Shown: positions 23,165 through 32,454 of the stretch, one piece after another | Layout: the number at the start of each line of letters is the position of its first letter | Numbering within the stretch: position 1 is the stretch's first letter | NCBI GenBank assembly: GCA_035650355.1 | Contig: DASRHT010000050.1 | Coordinates: 1 to 64,000, forward strand | Direction of reading: 5' to 3' | From: DASRHT01 sp035650355 | Lineage (GTDB): Bacteria; Chloroflexota; Ktedonobacteria; Ktedonobacterales; Ktedonobacteraceae | Length of the DNA: 64,000 nt | Program-made: the position numbers and the translations under genes | The notes under the pieces: model-generated | The model's database searches: none | Seen by the model: the letters and a program-made list of their open reading frames with translations, nothing else | Told to the model about the DNA's origin: nothing

Positions 23165-24843
23165 CTGTACCATCAGAGCCAGTTCTTCCCACCATCACCC
23201 TTCGCCCTTATCAAACGGCCTGTATTGAACGGGTTCTTGCTGCGTTTCAACACCGACCAAAGGGAGGGCGAGCATTAGTCGTTCTTCCTACCGGATGCGG
23301 GAAAACCATCGTGTTTACTGAGGTTGCACGTCTCCTCGGTCTCACAACGCTGATCATTGCGCATCGCCAGGAACTCCTTCAGCAGGCAGCGGATAAGTTT
23401 CGCATCGTTGATCCGATGGCGGTTATTGGACAGGTTGGTGCAGGAAGGCATGAGTGGGGCGCGCCCATCACCGTCGCCAGCGTTCAGACGATTAGCCGTA
23501 CAGAACACTTGAAAGCATTACGGCAATTTGGCTATGGCTTGGTCATTATTGACGAATGCCATCACAGTTCCGCAGCTGGCTATCAAGCCGTCCTGGATGC
23601 GCTGCCCGAAGCGTTTGTCCTGGGCGTGACGGCGACGCCGGATAGGTCAGACAAACAACGTATTGAGCGGGTTTTTGGCGAGCCAGTGTTTTCGGCCAGC
23701 ATTATTGACATGGTTGAACAAGGCTTTCTATGTGACCTGCGCGCAATAGCCATTCCAACCGCCGTCTCGCTGGACGACGTGCATATCCAGGCCGGAGACT
23801 TCAAGGTGGACGAACTGGAGATCGCGATAGATACGCTGGCGCGCAATGAGCATATTGCACAGGCGTACCTCAAGCACGCAAAAGGCCGCCAGGGCCTATG
23901 TTTTGCGGTAACTGTCGCGCATGCGGAACATTTAGCGGCCACCTTCAATGCCTTTGGCATACGGGCTGCCGCAGTGAGCGGGGACACTCTGCCGGAACAA
24001 CGAAGGCGCATTCTTCATGCATATGAGCGCGGCGATATTACAATTGTCTGCAATTGTGGGGTCCTTCTGGAAGGATACGATGCTCCCCAGACATCCTGCA
24101 TTATCATGGCGCGGCCCACGAAATCGCGGGCGCTTTTTGTTCAGGCGGTTGGAAGAGGTACGCGGCTTGCTCCCGGGAAGCGGGATTGCATTATTCTCGA
24201 TATCACGGATAACTGCCTCAAACATCGCTTGCAACCACTCACGCTCAATAAAATGCTAGGCAAAACCCTCAAAGATGGTGAAAGCATCGTTGAAGCCAAA
24301 GAGCGAGAGCAACAAGAAGACGAGCTGAGGGAACAACAAGAGCGTCGGGCACGAGTCACGAAGCGGACGCAAGACGTTGCCATTAATATGCTAGCGCGTA
24401 TGGACTGGCGGCGCCTCTCAAGCGGTGCCTATGTGCTGGAGGTCGGGGAGCAGAAACATAAAATCATGCTGGTACCTTCTCAGGAGCCGGAAATAGAGGG
24501 GTACTATTCAGTTTGGGCAAAGCTGGCTCCGGCTTTCCGAGCGCAACAATGGCTAAAAAGTTCACCGCTTGAATGGGCACAGCAGCACGCTGAAATGAAG
24601 GCGCGCCTGCTCCAGGCCGACGAGAACAAGCTCGTTCTGGTCGATAACAATGCCCGATGGCGGTCTGGCCCTGCAACCGAGAAACAGATATACACGCTCA
24701 GAAAATTCAATATTCCCTTCTCTGAGAAGATCACAAGCGGGGAAGCCTCGGACCTGATCGGGAAGGCGATAGCAGAGCGAGAGCAACAGAAAGCGGCAAA
24801 GAAAGGCGCGAAACAGAGTGCGAAGGGGAGGGCCAGCGCGTGA
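23158..24843 (+). CDS. SF2 DEAD/DEAH-box helicase (SSL2/RecG-like type)
   Basis: 561 residues from GTG 23158 (AGGAGGGAGA upstream). The motifs run in order: Q-type 'LRPYQTACIERVL', motif I LPTGCGKT (about 43-50), Ib 'TVASVQT', II IIDECHH, III TATPDR, IV-VI 'GLCFAVTVAHAEHL', 'GYDAPQTSCIIMARPTKS' and 'FVQAVGRGTRL'. This is a complete SF2 helicase core. The C-terminal 170 residues are charged and include a segment resembling the small domain of phage DNA repair helicases. It probably acts in element replication or recombination with the annealing protein and polymerase. Confidence 0.85.
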   Translation: MLAVPSEPVLPTITLRPYQTACIERVLAAFQHRPKGGRALVVLPTGCGKTIVFTEVARLLGLTTLIIAHRQELLQQAADKFRIVDPMAVIGQVGAGRHEWGAPITVASVQTISRTEHLKALRQFGYGLVIIDECHHSSAAGYQAVLDALPEAFVLGVTATPDRSDKQRIERVFGEPVFSASIIDMVEQGFLCDLRAIAIPTAVSLDDVHIQAGDFKVDELEIAIDTLARNEHIAQAYLKHAKGRQGLCFAVTVAHAEHLAATFNAFGIRAAAVSGDTLPEQRRRILHAYERGDITIVCNCGVLLEGYDAPQTSCIIMARPTKSRALFVQAVGRGTRLAPGKRDCIILDITDNCLKHRLQPLTLNKMLGKTLKDGESIVEAKEREQQEDELREQQERRARVTKRTQDVAINMLARMDWRRLSSGAYVLEVGEQKHKIMLVPSQEPEIEGYYSVWAKLAPAFRAQQWLKSSPLEWAQQHAEMKARLLQADENKLVLVDNNARWRSGPATEKQIYTLRKFNIPFSEKITSGEASDLIGKAIAEREQQKAAKKGAKQSAKGRASA

Positions 24844-24883
24844 TATGGAATCGTAACGGCATATACAGAAAGGTAAAGTGAAA

Positions 24884-25174
24884 ATGAGCGTATATGTCGA
24901 TCAACTGATCAATACAAAGCCTTACCGCAGATCAGAAAACGAGCGTTGGAATTGGTCTCAATCGTGTCATATGCTTGCTGACTCAGAAGAGGAGTTACAT
25001 GCTTTTGCCAGGCGGCTTGGACTCAAACGGGAATGGTTCCAGAAGAAGCATCAGAATCCTCGGCTCTGGCACTATGATCTGACAGCCAACAAGCGTAGAC
25101 AGGCGTTGCAGCTCGGGGCCAAAGAGCTCACACCGGAGCAGTTTGCAGAAAGAATTGCAGGGACTTCGAAGTAA
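24884..25174 (+). CDS. DUF4031 family protein
   Basis: 96 residues: 'MSVYVDQLI...WNWSQSCHMLADSEEELHAFARRLGLKREWFQKKHQNPRLWHYDLTANKRRQALQLGAKELT'. It matches DUF4031, small proteins found in phages and bacteria, with the conserved CHMLAD and HYDL motifs. A GTG 6 bp upstream (24878) is the alternative start. The family's role is unknown. It follows the helicase by about 40 bp within the same transcription unit. Confidence 0.75.
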   Translation: MSVYVDQLINTKPYRRSENERWNWSQSCHMLADSEEELHAFARRLGLKREWFQKKHQNPRLWHYDLTANKRRQALQLGAKELTPEQFAERIAGTSK

Positions 25175-25242
25175 TGGCATGCATGCCATTTTATTGTGGT
25201 GTTAAACCATATTCCTCGCAGCTGGAGAGGAAGGAGATCAAG

Positions 25243-25596
25243 ATGAAGCGACGTTTTACCAGAGCTCAAGTTGAGCAGCAGATAATGAGCACGCATAACC
25301 GCAACCACGCGAATGAAGCCATACACATTATTGATGTGTCCTTGCTACGCTCGTTAGGCGATGATTGGTCTATTCCTGTGTGGGTTGTGAAGTTTAAGCG
25401 GGTGTACAACGAGGGAACTCCTTTTGAACAAGCTCACCAGACCACTGTCATCCTCACCGAAAGATTCCTGCATGGGGAGTGGTACCTCTGGTATCTGTCC
25501 GAAGCGACATTGCCGGAACATTGTGCAACGCCTGGCGAAGAGGATGCGGCCTTACACAAAGTCTCGAAAAAACGAATGTATGAGGCATGTTCATGA
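25243..25596 (+). CDS. Hypothetical protein
   Basis: 117 residues from ATG 25243, which has AAGGAGAT 8 nt upstream; a longer frame from 25174 has no site. It looks like an alpha-beta protein rich in Trp/Tyr ('DDWSIPVWVVKFKRVYNEGTPFEQAHQTTVILTERFLHGEWYLWYLSEATLP'). Nothing is recognised in it. Its end overlaps the start of the DndC-like gene, indicating coupled translation and possibly related function. Confidence 0.5.
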   Translation: MKRRFTRAQVEQQIMSTHNRNHANEAIHIIDVSLLRSLGDDWSIPVWVVKFKRVYNEGTPFEQAHQTTVILTERFLHGEWYLWYLSEATLPEHCATPGEEDAALHKVSKKRMYEACS

Positions 25597-26777
25597 AAAC
25601 GACAAGCTTATGGGAGGGCGAACGGCTCACCCTTGATCATGCTCTTGAGCTGAGCATTGAATCCTTACGTCTCTATGGTCCTCTGTTTCGCCATTGGGCA
25701 ATTGCGTATAGTGGCGGAAAAGATAGCACCAGCGTCGTCGTTCTAGTTGCGTACCTGATTGCCTCCGGGCAGATCGAGGCCCCAGAAAGCTTGACAGTGC
25801 TCTATGCCGATACCAGGATGGAGCTTCCTCCATTGCAAGCTGCGGCTATGCAGGTCCTGGAGGCGTTGCATCTGCGAGGAGTTACCACGCGCGTTGTGGT
25901 ACCCGCTCTCGATAATCGTTTCATGGTCTACATGTTAGGCCGGGGAGTGCCGCCCCCTAAAAATCGGTTCCGCTGGTGTACGCCTCAGCTCAAGATTGAG
26001 CCAATGGAGCGCGCACTCGTGGAAATACGGCAGCAGTCTCAGGAGAAGTTGCTGCTGCTGACAGGGGTTAGGATTGGGGAGAGTGCCGCCAGAGATCAAC
26101 GGATTGCTCTCTCGTGTGCGAAGGATGGCGCGGAGTGTGGGCAAGGCTGGTATCAGGTCAAAACGCCGGATGCAGTAGCGGATATCCTGGCCCCTTGCCT
26201 ACACTGGCGCGTATGCCATGTCTGGGATTGGCTGACATTTCATGCCCCAAAACATGGGTTTCCCACACAGGTCATTGCGGAAGTCTATGGAGGCGATGAG
26301 AAAGAGGAAATCAATGCCCGTACTGGCTGCGTGGGCTGCAACCTTGCTTCCAAAGATGTAGCCCTCGAAACAGTACTAAGCCTCCCTTCTTGGCGGTACC
26401 TGGCTCCACTCAAACGGTTACGTCCACTCTATGCTGAACTGACGAAGCCGCACAGCCGACTACGCAAAGATGGAACAGACCGATGTAAAGATGGGCGATT
26501 AGCCGCCAATCCGATGCGGTTGGGGCCGTTGACAATAGAGGCTCGCCGTTATGGACTGGCACAGGTGCTGGCTATTCAGGAAGAAGTGAATGCGCAAGCG
26601 CGACAGGATGGGAGGCCCTCTATTGATCTGATCAATGCAGAGGAACAGGCCCGTATTCTGGAACTCATCGCTGAAAATACGTGGCCGCAAGGCTGGACGG
26701 GTGAGGAAGTCCGTGGTGATGTGCTTGTTCCTCAAGTGGTAGCTGACGGGATTGTTCAAAGCCTCCTGCTAAGCTAA
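25593..26777 (+). CDS. DndC/PAPS-reductase-like sulfurtransferase family protein
   Basis: About 394 residues. The PP-loop SGGKDST sits near residues 40-46, followed by 'VLYADTRMELPPL'. Later cysteines appear in 'RFRWCTPQLKIEPM' and 'GCVGCNLASKD', the arrangement seen in DndC-type proteins, where Cys residues hold an Fe-S cluster. DndC activates sulfur transfer during DNA phosphorothioation, but other family members reduce PAPS or modify nucleotides. No dndA, B, D or E is visible, so phosphorothioation by this element alone is not supported. I chose ATG 25593 (GAGG 7 nt upstream) over ATG 25587. A radical SAM gene follows after 90 bp. Confidence 0.7.
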   Translation: MKTTSLWEGERLTLDHALELSIESLRLYGPLFRHWAIAYSGGKDSTSVVVLVAYLIASGQIEAPESLTVLYADTRMELPPLQAAAMQVLEALHLRGVTTRVVVPALDNRFMVYMLGRGVPPPKNRFRWCTPQLKIEPMERALVEIRQQSQEKLLLLTGVRIGESAARDQRIALSCAKDGAECGQGWYQVKTPDAVADILAPCLHWRVCHVWDWLTFHAPKHGFPTQVIAEVYGGDEKEEINARTGCVGCNLASKDVALETVLSLPSWRYLAPLKRLRPLYAELTKPHSRLRKDGTDRCKDGRLAANPMRLGPLTIEARRYGLAQVLAIQEEVNAQARQDGRPSIDLINAEEQARILELIAENTWPQGWTGEEVRGDVLVPQVVADGIVQSLLLS

Positions 26778-26867
26778 AGGGAGTACGTATCACACAGAAA
26801 TAGCAGCTCAAGAGGGTGTCTTCAATACATATGCACCTCTCTGAAAAAGGAAAGTACCAGTAGCCAT

Positions 26868-27887
26868 ATGAGAGCCGTTGTTATCAACTGTTCGTCCACT
26901 TCCTCACATTCTTGCTACAATCTTGGCGCTCGTAAACTCACGGATTGGCTGAAGATGCAGGGATACCAGGTGGCCTACTATGATGGAGATCCTGGTATAT
27001 GGGAGTTGGATGCGGACCTGGTCGCTTTATCAGTCGTTTTCAGTTGGCATGCGCCTCTCGCCCGTGAGATCGCGCTCAGAATGAAACAGCGAGCAGATGT
27101 CTGGGCGGGAGGCCCTGGATTGTTTGCGCTGGCATCCTGGTGGCAAAAAGAAACGGGCTTAGAAATTGTGCGCGGACTTGATCAGCGGTTCGACAAGCAG
27201 CGCGGCCAGTATGACATGTGCTTTGCTTCGCGAGGATGTCCAGTCAATTGCAGTTTCTGTATTGTTCCGCGTTTGGAAGGCGTCTCGTTCACCTTTGATC
27301 CTGACTTCATTCCTGCCCCTAAGCTGTGCGACAACAACCTCTCTGCCCTCCCAGCAACCTATCAGGAGCATATTATTCGCCGCTATCAAGCATTCGATCA
27401 ACCTCTGCTTGACGCAAACAGTGGCTTTGAACCGCGCTACTTCGATGAGGATACGTACCATCGATGGAAGCCCTTGCTTGACCAGACACGCGCCCCCTGG
27501 CGATTTGCGTTGGATGAGGTGCGAGAGTTGGCGGACGTAGAACGCATGATGCAGATTCTGAACCCGGAGATCCCTCGGCGGAAAAGAGTCTATTGTCTTG
27601 TTGGCAATGAGCCAATTACCGCTTGCTACGAACGGGCAATGAAAATCATTGCATGGGGCGGTGAGCCGCATTGCCAGTTTGTACTCCCGCTCAATTGGCT
27701 CGGAGATCCTGCAAAAGTGAAGATCCGGTTCGACTGGACGAATTACAAGCAAGGACAAGATTTCTGCCGCTACTTTAACACCTGGGGATGGCGCTCCTAC
27801 CCCATTTGGGAGTATAAGCCGCGTGTTCATGAACCGTGTCCTTTTGCCTGCCTAAAACCCAAGACAATGGTAGAGATCGTTTCATAA
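26868..27887 (+). CDS. Radical SAM protein with B12-binding-like N-terminus
   Basis: 339 residues. Residues 1-115 resemble a cobalamin-binding-type Rossmann domain ('ARKLTDWLKMQGYQVAYYD', 'DLVALSVVFSW', 'ADVWAGGPG') without a clear DxHxxG motif. The radical SAM cluster is CPVNCSFC (about 125-132), a C-x3-C-x2-C triad preceded by 'CFASRG'. The rest follows a TIM-barrel pattern. The target is unknown. Similar stand-alone proteins occur on phages and plasmids. Being downstream of a DndC-like gene, a nucleic-acid modification role is possible but unproven. A GGAAAG site precedes the ATG. Confidence 0.7.
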   Translation: MRAVVINCSSTSSHSCYNLGARKLTDWLKMQGYQVAYYDGDPGIWELDADLVALSVVFSWHAPLAREIALRMKQRADVWAGGPGLFALASWWQKETGLEIVRGLDQRFDKQRGQYDMCFASRGCPVNCSFCIVPRLEGVSFTFDPDFIPAPKLCDNNLSALPATYQEHIIRRYQAFDQPLLDANSGFEPRYFDEDTYHRWKPLLDQTRAPWRFALDEVRELADVERMMQILNPEIPRRKRVYCLVGNEPITACYERAMKIIAWGGEPHCQFVLPLNWLGDPAKVKIRFDWTNYKQGQDFCRYFNTWGWRSYPIWEYKPRVHEPCPFACLKPKTMVEIVS

Positions 27888-28076
27888 AGATGTTCCCTTC
27901 TGTTACTGCCCTGTAGGTAAGAAGCTTTTCTATAACCAAGCTCATTTGAGCGCAAAGAATGGCACTTCGTAATGCTGTGTAGGAACGCTAACTCCTTGCC
28001 ACTCAAGAGACCTCTTTACCTATCGTCATACTGTGTGGAGATAAGGACCCATTGCCCCCACAAAGGAGAACCCCCG

Positions 28077-28499
28077 ATGAAACGATGGGAACAGCAAGTG
28101 ATTGCCCATATGCGGGCCGCCATTGCCCACTATCACAGCGACCGGCCTCTGGCACAGGAGCACTATCGCCAGGCGCGGGCGCTCTGGGAGTCGAGAAAGT
28201 GGACCACCGCCTATGCCGAGCTTCATCAGCAGATGCATCGCCTCTGGTGGGCCTATACGCCCATGCCTAGATGGCACCTCGTGGAGAAGCGGGTCACCCT
28301 GAGTCCCTATAGCTATCATGTGACGCAGCAGCCGGTCACCGACACGGTGCAGCCGCCTGTGCCGACGACGGAGGAACTGCTCAGTCGTTTTGATCAACTC
28401 ATTGATACCTATACCAACGCGCATCCAGGGACCACACCCTCACTGCGCAGAAAGCGAGAACACGGACGATGCAACCAGCACACCATCTGGCCCGATTGA
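28077..28499 (+). CDS. Hypothetical protein
   Basis: 140 residues from ATG 28077 (AAAGGAG 9 nt upstream). The first half is helical, His/Arg/Trp-rich ('MRAAIAHYHSDRPLAQEHYRQARALWESRKWTTAYAELHQQMHRLWW'); the C-terminus is basic. No family was recognised. Its last 31 bp overlap the next gene, so the two are likely co-translated. The 190 bp upstream show no gene. Confidence 0.5.
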   Translation: MKRWEQQVIAHMRAAIAHYHSDRPLAQEHYRQARALWESRKWTTAYAELHQQMHRLWWAYTPMPRWHLVEKRVTLSPYSYHVTQQPVTDTVQPPVPTTEELLSRFDQLIDTYTNAHPGTTPSLRRKREHGRCNQHTIWPD

Positions 28500-28993
28500 A
28501 GCCCGAGCACTCTGACATCAAGGCACTCCTAAAAAAGCATGGACATTGGTACCACAGCAGCAAAATCCGCCGCGCTGACGATTGGCTGATCTTCTTCTGT
28601 TTCGGGGCGTTCGTCTCTGCTGATGATGTGGAGGTGGACTGGACACGGGAAGGCGAGCCAGCGGACACCGCGCTTGGTCAATGGGAAACCTGGTGCCATG
28701 CACCACGCAAGCCTCTGGCCCCAGCAAGCAGATTCGTCACTGAGAAGTATCATATCCGTCTTCGGCAATGGCACACCCCGGAGCAGCACCCCGTCTACCT
28801 GATGGAGGAGGTAGTGACCTACCTTCCTCGTGATGGTTTGCAGTTCTGGTACGTCCAAGAGCATGGGGTGGTGCTAGCAACAGAGCAAGATGGGCAGCCT
28901 GTGGGTGTCTTCGCTGAGTTTCGACCGCGCGTTCCCATTGTTGAACTTTCGGCGAAGCCGTCTCGTTCCTCCCCCAAAAAACCTGGAAAGTGA
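28469..28993 (+). CDS. Hypothetical protein
   Basis: 174 residues, overlapping the previous gene. It is Trp-rich with alternating strands ('DDWLIFFCFGAFVSADDVEVDW', 'KYHIRLRQWHTPEQHPVYLMEEVVTYLPRDGLQFWYVQEHGVVLATEQDGQPVGVF'), suggesting a small beta-barrel-like fold. The C-terminus is basic and Ser/Pro-rich. No recognised domain. It lies between the radical SAM gene and the methyltransferase module and may be an element-specific accessory protein. Confidence 0.5.
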   Translation: MQPAHHLARLKPEHSDIKALLKKHGHWYHSSKIRRADDWLIFFCFGAFVSADDVEVDWTREGEPADTALGQWETWCHAPRKPLAPASRFVTEKYHIRLRQWHTPEQHPVYLMEEVVTYLPRDGLQFWYVQEHGVVLATEQDGQPVGVFAEFRPRVPIVELSAKPSRSSPKKPGK

Positions 28994-29089
28994 GGGGTCC
29001 AGACAGATCACCTCTACCGGATCTTTTCTTGTTGAGACTATCCCCCGCACTGTTACGAAGTGCCCAAAGAATCATGAGGGAGGTAGCAT

Positions 29090-29401
29090 ATGCCAGATAA
29101 AACGTACCGTGCGGAGATGGCGCGCATTGAAGCAGAGTTGCAGGAGGAATTGACAACTACCTTCCATCGGCTAGGGACTCGCTTCTTTCAGGAAGGGCAT
29201 TCCCTGGAAGAGGTGATGGCACTGCCAGTCCATCCGGCAATGTACCAGATTGTCCAGACCCACTTGCCATTGCTCATCTGCCAGATCCTCTTAGAGCGTG
29301 CCTGCCAGCAGAACCAGATTACAGAGGCGCAGCTTTGTGATCTGGTCGCCTACCTGAATGATCTACACACGCATGCAACGAAAGGAGAAAACACTCAATA
29401 G
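29090..29401 (+). CDS. Hypothetical helical protein
   Basis: 103 residues, ATG with GGGAGGT upstream. It is predicted all-helical ('MARIEAELQEELTTTFHRLGTRFFQEGHSLEEVMALP', 'ILLERACQQNQITEAQLCDLVAYLNDL'). No family was recognised. It is the last gene before a Rho-independent terminator at 29490-29530, so it probably ends the long transcription unit that begins near 19500. Confidence 0.5.
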   Translation: MPDKTYRAEMARIEAELQEELTTTFHRLGTRFFQEGHSLEEVMALPVHPAMYQIVQTHLPLLICQILLERACQQNQITEAQLCDLVAYLNDLHTHATKGENTQ

Positions 29402-29489
29402 CGCCGCAAAGCATGGCAAGCAAGGCGCTTGCGAGCTACTCGTACAGATCAGATGATCTGTTTCGAATACTCGTAATTTTTACAGCTAT

Positions 29490-29530
29490 TGCCCTCTCGC
29501 ACTTGCCCCACGATGAGGGCATTTTCTTTT
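29490..29530 (+). terminator. Rho-independent terminator
   Basis: TGCCCTC (29490-29496) pairs with GAGGGCA (29515-29521), followed directly by TTTTCTTTT. A second small hairpin (ACAGATC/GATCTGT, 29443-29460) lies upstream. It closes the central operon before the methyltransferase genes. Confidence 0.7.
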
Positions 29531-29585
29531 CCGCTGCCACTTCTTAGATCACAATTCTTCCTAACTCCTGGCCGGAGGTTGCCTC

Positions 29586-31895
29586 ATGATGAAAGATACA
29601 CACGTTCGCCCCTCTGAAGGTATGCAAAATTTTGCATACCTAGAACCCTACGAAACTTTTTTAGATACCAAACGGGTAACGGCGCATGCAACGGGGATTG
29701 ATGTGCCCCTTACTGCTCTGCATCAGAAGCTCTTCCCATTTCAACGGGACGTGGTGCAATGGGCGCTGCGAAAAGGATGCGCGGCCCTCTTTGCTGACTG
29801 CGGACTTGGCAAAACGTATATGCAGCTCTCGTGGGCAGATATCATCCATCACGAAACTGGCAGGGATCTCCTCATCCTGGCTCCACTCGCCGTCGCCAGC
29901 CAGACGGTGAGCGAGGGCATAAAGCTTGGTATCCCTGTCCACATCTGCCGCACTCAGTCAGATGTACAGCCTGGAATCAACATCGCCAATTACGAGATGC
30001 TTAGCCATTTTGATGCCGGTCATTTTGTTGGCGTAGTGCTTGACGAATCATCAATACTCAAAAGCTATATGGGCAAAACCAAACGGGCACTGGTAAATGC
30101 GTTCTCGCATACGCCGTATCGGCTCTGTTGCACGGCCACGCCAGCGCCCAACGACGTGATGGAAATAGGCAACCATAGCGAGTTCCTGGGTGTCATGCTC
30201 TCCAACGAAATGCTGGCACGATGGTTTATTAACGATACTATGAAATCCGGCCATTACCGTCTGAAAGGCCATGCGGAGAAGGATTTCTGGGCCTGGGTTG
30301 CTTCCTGGGCCATCTCCTTGCGCAAACCCTCAGACCTGGGCTATTCCGACGATGGGTTTACACTGCCAGCGTTGCAAATCCGGCGGCTCTACATTGAGAC
30401 AGATATTACTGTGGGAGTAGAGCAGGGGCAGCTCTTCCGCGCCCCTGAAATGAATGCCACGAATCTCCATAGAGAAATGCGCTTGACTGCCGCAGATCGA
30501 GCGCAAGCTGTGGCTGACCTGGTGAATAGCAGTTTGGAGATGTGGGCGGTGTGGTGTAACACGAACTACGAAGCCGACGAACTGGTAAAGCGTATCCCTG
30601 ACGCTGTTGAAGTGCGAGGCTCAGAGAGCATTGCTGAAAAAGAGCGGAAGATTACAGCGTTTACCAACGGACAGGCGCGGGTGATTATCGGTAAGCCCCA
30701 GATGCTGGGCTTCGGTCTGAACTGGCAACATTGTCACAAAACAGCCTTTGTTGGCCTTTCCTACAGCTTTGAAGATTTCTATCAGGCTGTCAGGCGCTTC
30801 TACCGCTTTGGGCAAAAGCAGACGGTGGAGGTGCTTATTGTGGCAGCGGAAACAGAAGCACCACTCGTGGCCGCGTTGGAGCGGAAAATGCGCGCACACA
30901 TGCAGATGAACGCGGCGATGCATGCGAGCGTCTCCAAGTTATCGCCGCAGGATGATCTGCGGCTGCAACGGCATCAGACGTTCACCTACCATCAGGGAGA
31001 GGGATACCAGCTCTATCATGGCGACTGCGTAATTGTGACGCGCGCACTCCCTGCTGACAGCATCCACTTTAGCATCTTCAGCCCTCCTTTTAGCAGCTTA
31101 TACATTTATTCGGATGCTCTAGAGGATATGGGCAACTGTGCCAATGATGCGGAATTCTTCCGGCATTTTGACTTTCTCATTCCCGAATTGCTCCGTGTCA
31201 CCAGGCCAGGCCGCCTCTGTGCCGTCCATTGCAAAGATCTGGTGAACTACAAAGGTCGCGACGGCGCAGCGGGCCTGAGGGACTTCTCAGGGGAGATCAT
31301 CCGACATTTTAGTTCCGCTGGCTGGCAATATCATAGCAAGGTCACCATCTGGAAAGATCCCGTTATCGAGATGCAGCGTACAAAAGCGCATGGCCTTCTC
31401 TACAAGCAACTGCGTACGGATAGCACATTCTCGCGCCAGGGCCTGCCGGAATATCTGCTGATCTTCCGTAAATGGCCGCAGAATGCTGAAGAGGAGACGC
31501 AGATCGAGCCAGTGACTCACACTAAAGAAGATTTCCCATTGGAGGTTTGGCAGCGTTTCGCTTCGCCCGTCTGGTTTGACATCCGTCAGACCCACGTTCT
31601 CAATGTGGAACAGGCGCGTGAAAACCAGGATGAGAAGCATATCTGCCCTCTCCAACTGGATGTGATCGAGCGTGCATTACAGCTCTGGACAAATCCTGGC
31701 GATACGCTGTTTGACCCTTTCACCGGCATCGGTTCAACTGGCTATGAAGCTCTTCTCCTGGGACGCCAGTTCATCGGGGTTGAGTTAAAACAGGCGTATG
31801 TCCAGATCGCTCAGAAAAACCTGGAGCGGGTGCTGCGGCAAAAAACACAGGCCACACTCTTTGAGGATGTTGGCGCGGGCGAGGTAAGCGCGTGA
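29586..31895 (+). CDS. Fused SNF2/SF2 helicase - N4/N6 DNA methyltransferase
   Basis: 769 residues. The N-terminal 470 residues are an SF2/SNF2-like helicase: 'PFQRDVVQWAL', motif I DCGLGKT (71-77), 'LILAPLAVASQ', motif II LDESS, 'LCCTATPAPND', and C-terminal 'IGKPQMLGFGLNWQ' with 'FYQAVRRFYRFGQKQTV'. The C-terminal 290 residues are a beta-class amino-methyltransferase, with catalytic SPPF (about 500) before the SAM motif DPFTGIGSTGYEALLLGRQFIGVEL (about 715-740). This order fits cytosine-N4 or adenine-N6 methylation. Such fusions occur on phages and plasmids. It overlaps the next frame by 4 bp (GTGA) and begins a methyltransferase/replication operon. Confidence 0.85.
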   Translation: MMKDTHVRPSEGMQNFAYLEPYETFLDTKRVTAHATGIDVPLTALHQKLFPFQRDVVQWALRKGCAALFADCGLGKTYMQLSWADIIHHETGRDLLILAPLAVASQTVSEGIKLGIPVHICRTQSDVQPGINIANYEMLSHFDAGHFVGVVLDESSILKSYMGKTKRALVNAFSHTPYRLCCTATPAPNDVMEIGNHSEFLGVMLSNEMLARWFINDTMKSGHYRLKGHAEKDFWAWVASWAISLRKPSDLGYSDDGFTLPALQIRRLYIETDITVGVEQGQLFRAPEMNATNLHREMRLTAADRAQAVADLVNSSLEMWAVWCNTNYEADELVKRIPDAVEVRGSESIAEKERKITAFTNGQARVIIGKPQMLGFGLNWQHCHKTAFVGLSYSFEDFYQAVRRFYRFGQKQTVEVLIVAAETEAPLVAALERKMRAHMQMNAAMHASVSKLSPQDDLRLQRHQTFTYHQGEGYQLYHGDCVIVTRALPADSIHFSIFSPPFSSLYIYSDALEDMGNCANDAEFFRHFDFLIPELLRVTRPGRLCAVHCKDLVNYKGRDGAAGLRDFSGEIIRHFSSAGWQYHSKVTIWKDPVIEMQRTKAHGLLYKQLRTDSTFSRQGLPEYLLIFRKWPQNAEEETQIEPVTHTKEDFPLEVWQRFASPVWFDIRQTHVLNVEQARENQDEKHICPLQLDVIERALQLWTNPGDTLFDPFTGIGSTGYEALLLGRQFIGVELKQAYVQIAQKNLERVLRQKTQATLFEDVGAGEVSA

Positions 31896-32383
31896 ACTCT
31901 TTATCAAGCCTCGCAGGACCTCACAACGAAGCCATCCGCTTTTATTGTGGACTGGGAGAGAAGCATTATAATCATCATCCCGTGGTGACTGGCCCGTATG
32001 CCTGTGTCTCGCCGGTCAGCGGGAGCCAGACTCGGAAAGTCAATTCCGTCGCAGTTCCTCAGGGCGTGCTCGTCCTTCAGGATAGCCTCGGGCCTTCGAC
32101 GCGACCGGTCAAGAAGGACCGGCAGACGGGCTATGCAATGTGGGGATATGCTTCCTGGTGCAATAACGCCTATCCGGTCCCGCCGGTCCTCGCCAGTTGC
32201 AAAGTGCTAGATGCATCCGGCGGGAAAGCGCCAACCTGCACGCCGGAAACCCGGTGCCGTGGATTAGAACGAGCGCGCCATGTACTGCTGACCTATGAAT
32301 GGTTTGCGCACTTCCGCACTCGCGAACCGCGTCTCTACCGTGCGCCCTGTTATCAGCTCTCCTGGCTGGAATGTACTTCATGA
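31892..32383 (+). CDS. Short protein, N-terminus like TGT/DpdA-type proteins; possibly truncated
   Basis: 163 residues from a GTG overlapping the previous stop. Residues 14-65 ('FYCGLGEKHYNHHPVVTGPYACVSPVSGSQTRKVNSVAVPQGVLVLQDS') resemble the start of mobile-element tRNA-guanine-transglycosylase-like proteins, in which 'QDSGAF' carries the catalytic Asp. Here the reading continues 'QDSLGPST', and the rest of the barrel is absent. In another frame the next bases read AFDATGQ, so a small indel may have broken the gene. The remaining 100 residues match nothing. Either a decayed DpdA-like gene or an unrelated small protein; the resemblance is from memory. Confidence 0.35.
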   Translation: MNSLSSLAGPHNEAIRFYCGLGEKHYNHHPVVTGPYACVSPVSGSQTRKVNSVAVPQGVLVLQDSLGPSTRPVKKDRQTGYAMWGYASWCNNAYPVPPVLASCKVLDASGGKAPTCTPETRCRGLERARHVLLTYEWFAHFRTREPRLYRAPCYQLSWLECTS

Positions 32384-32454
32384 CCATGCGGCCAGGGGAG
32401 ACGGATACCAGCCTTATTGATTTCTGTCGCTCTCAACACCGTGAAAGGATACCC

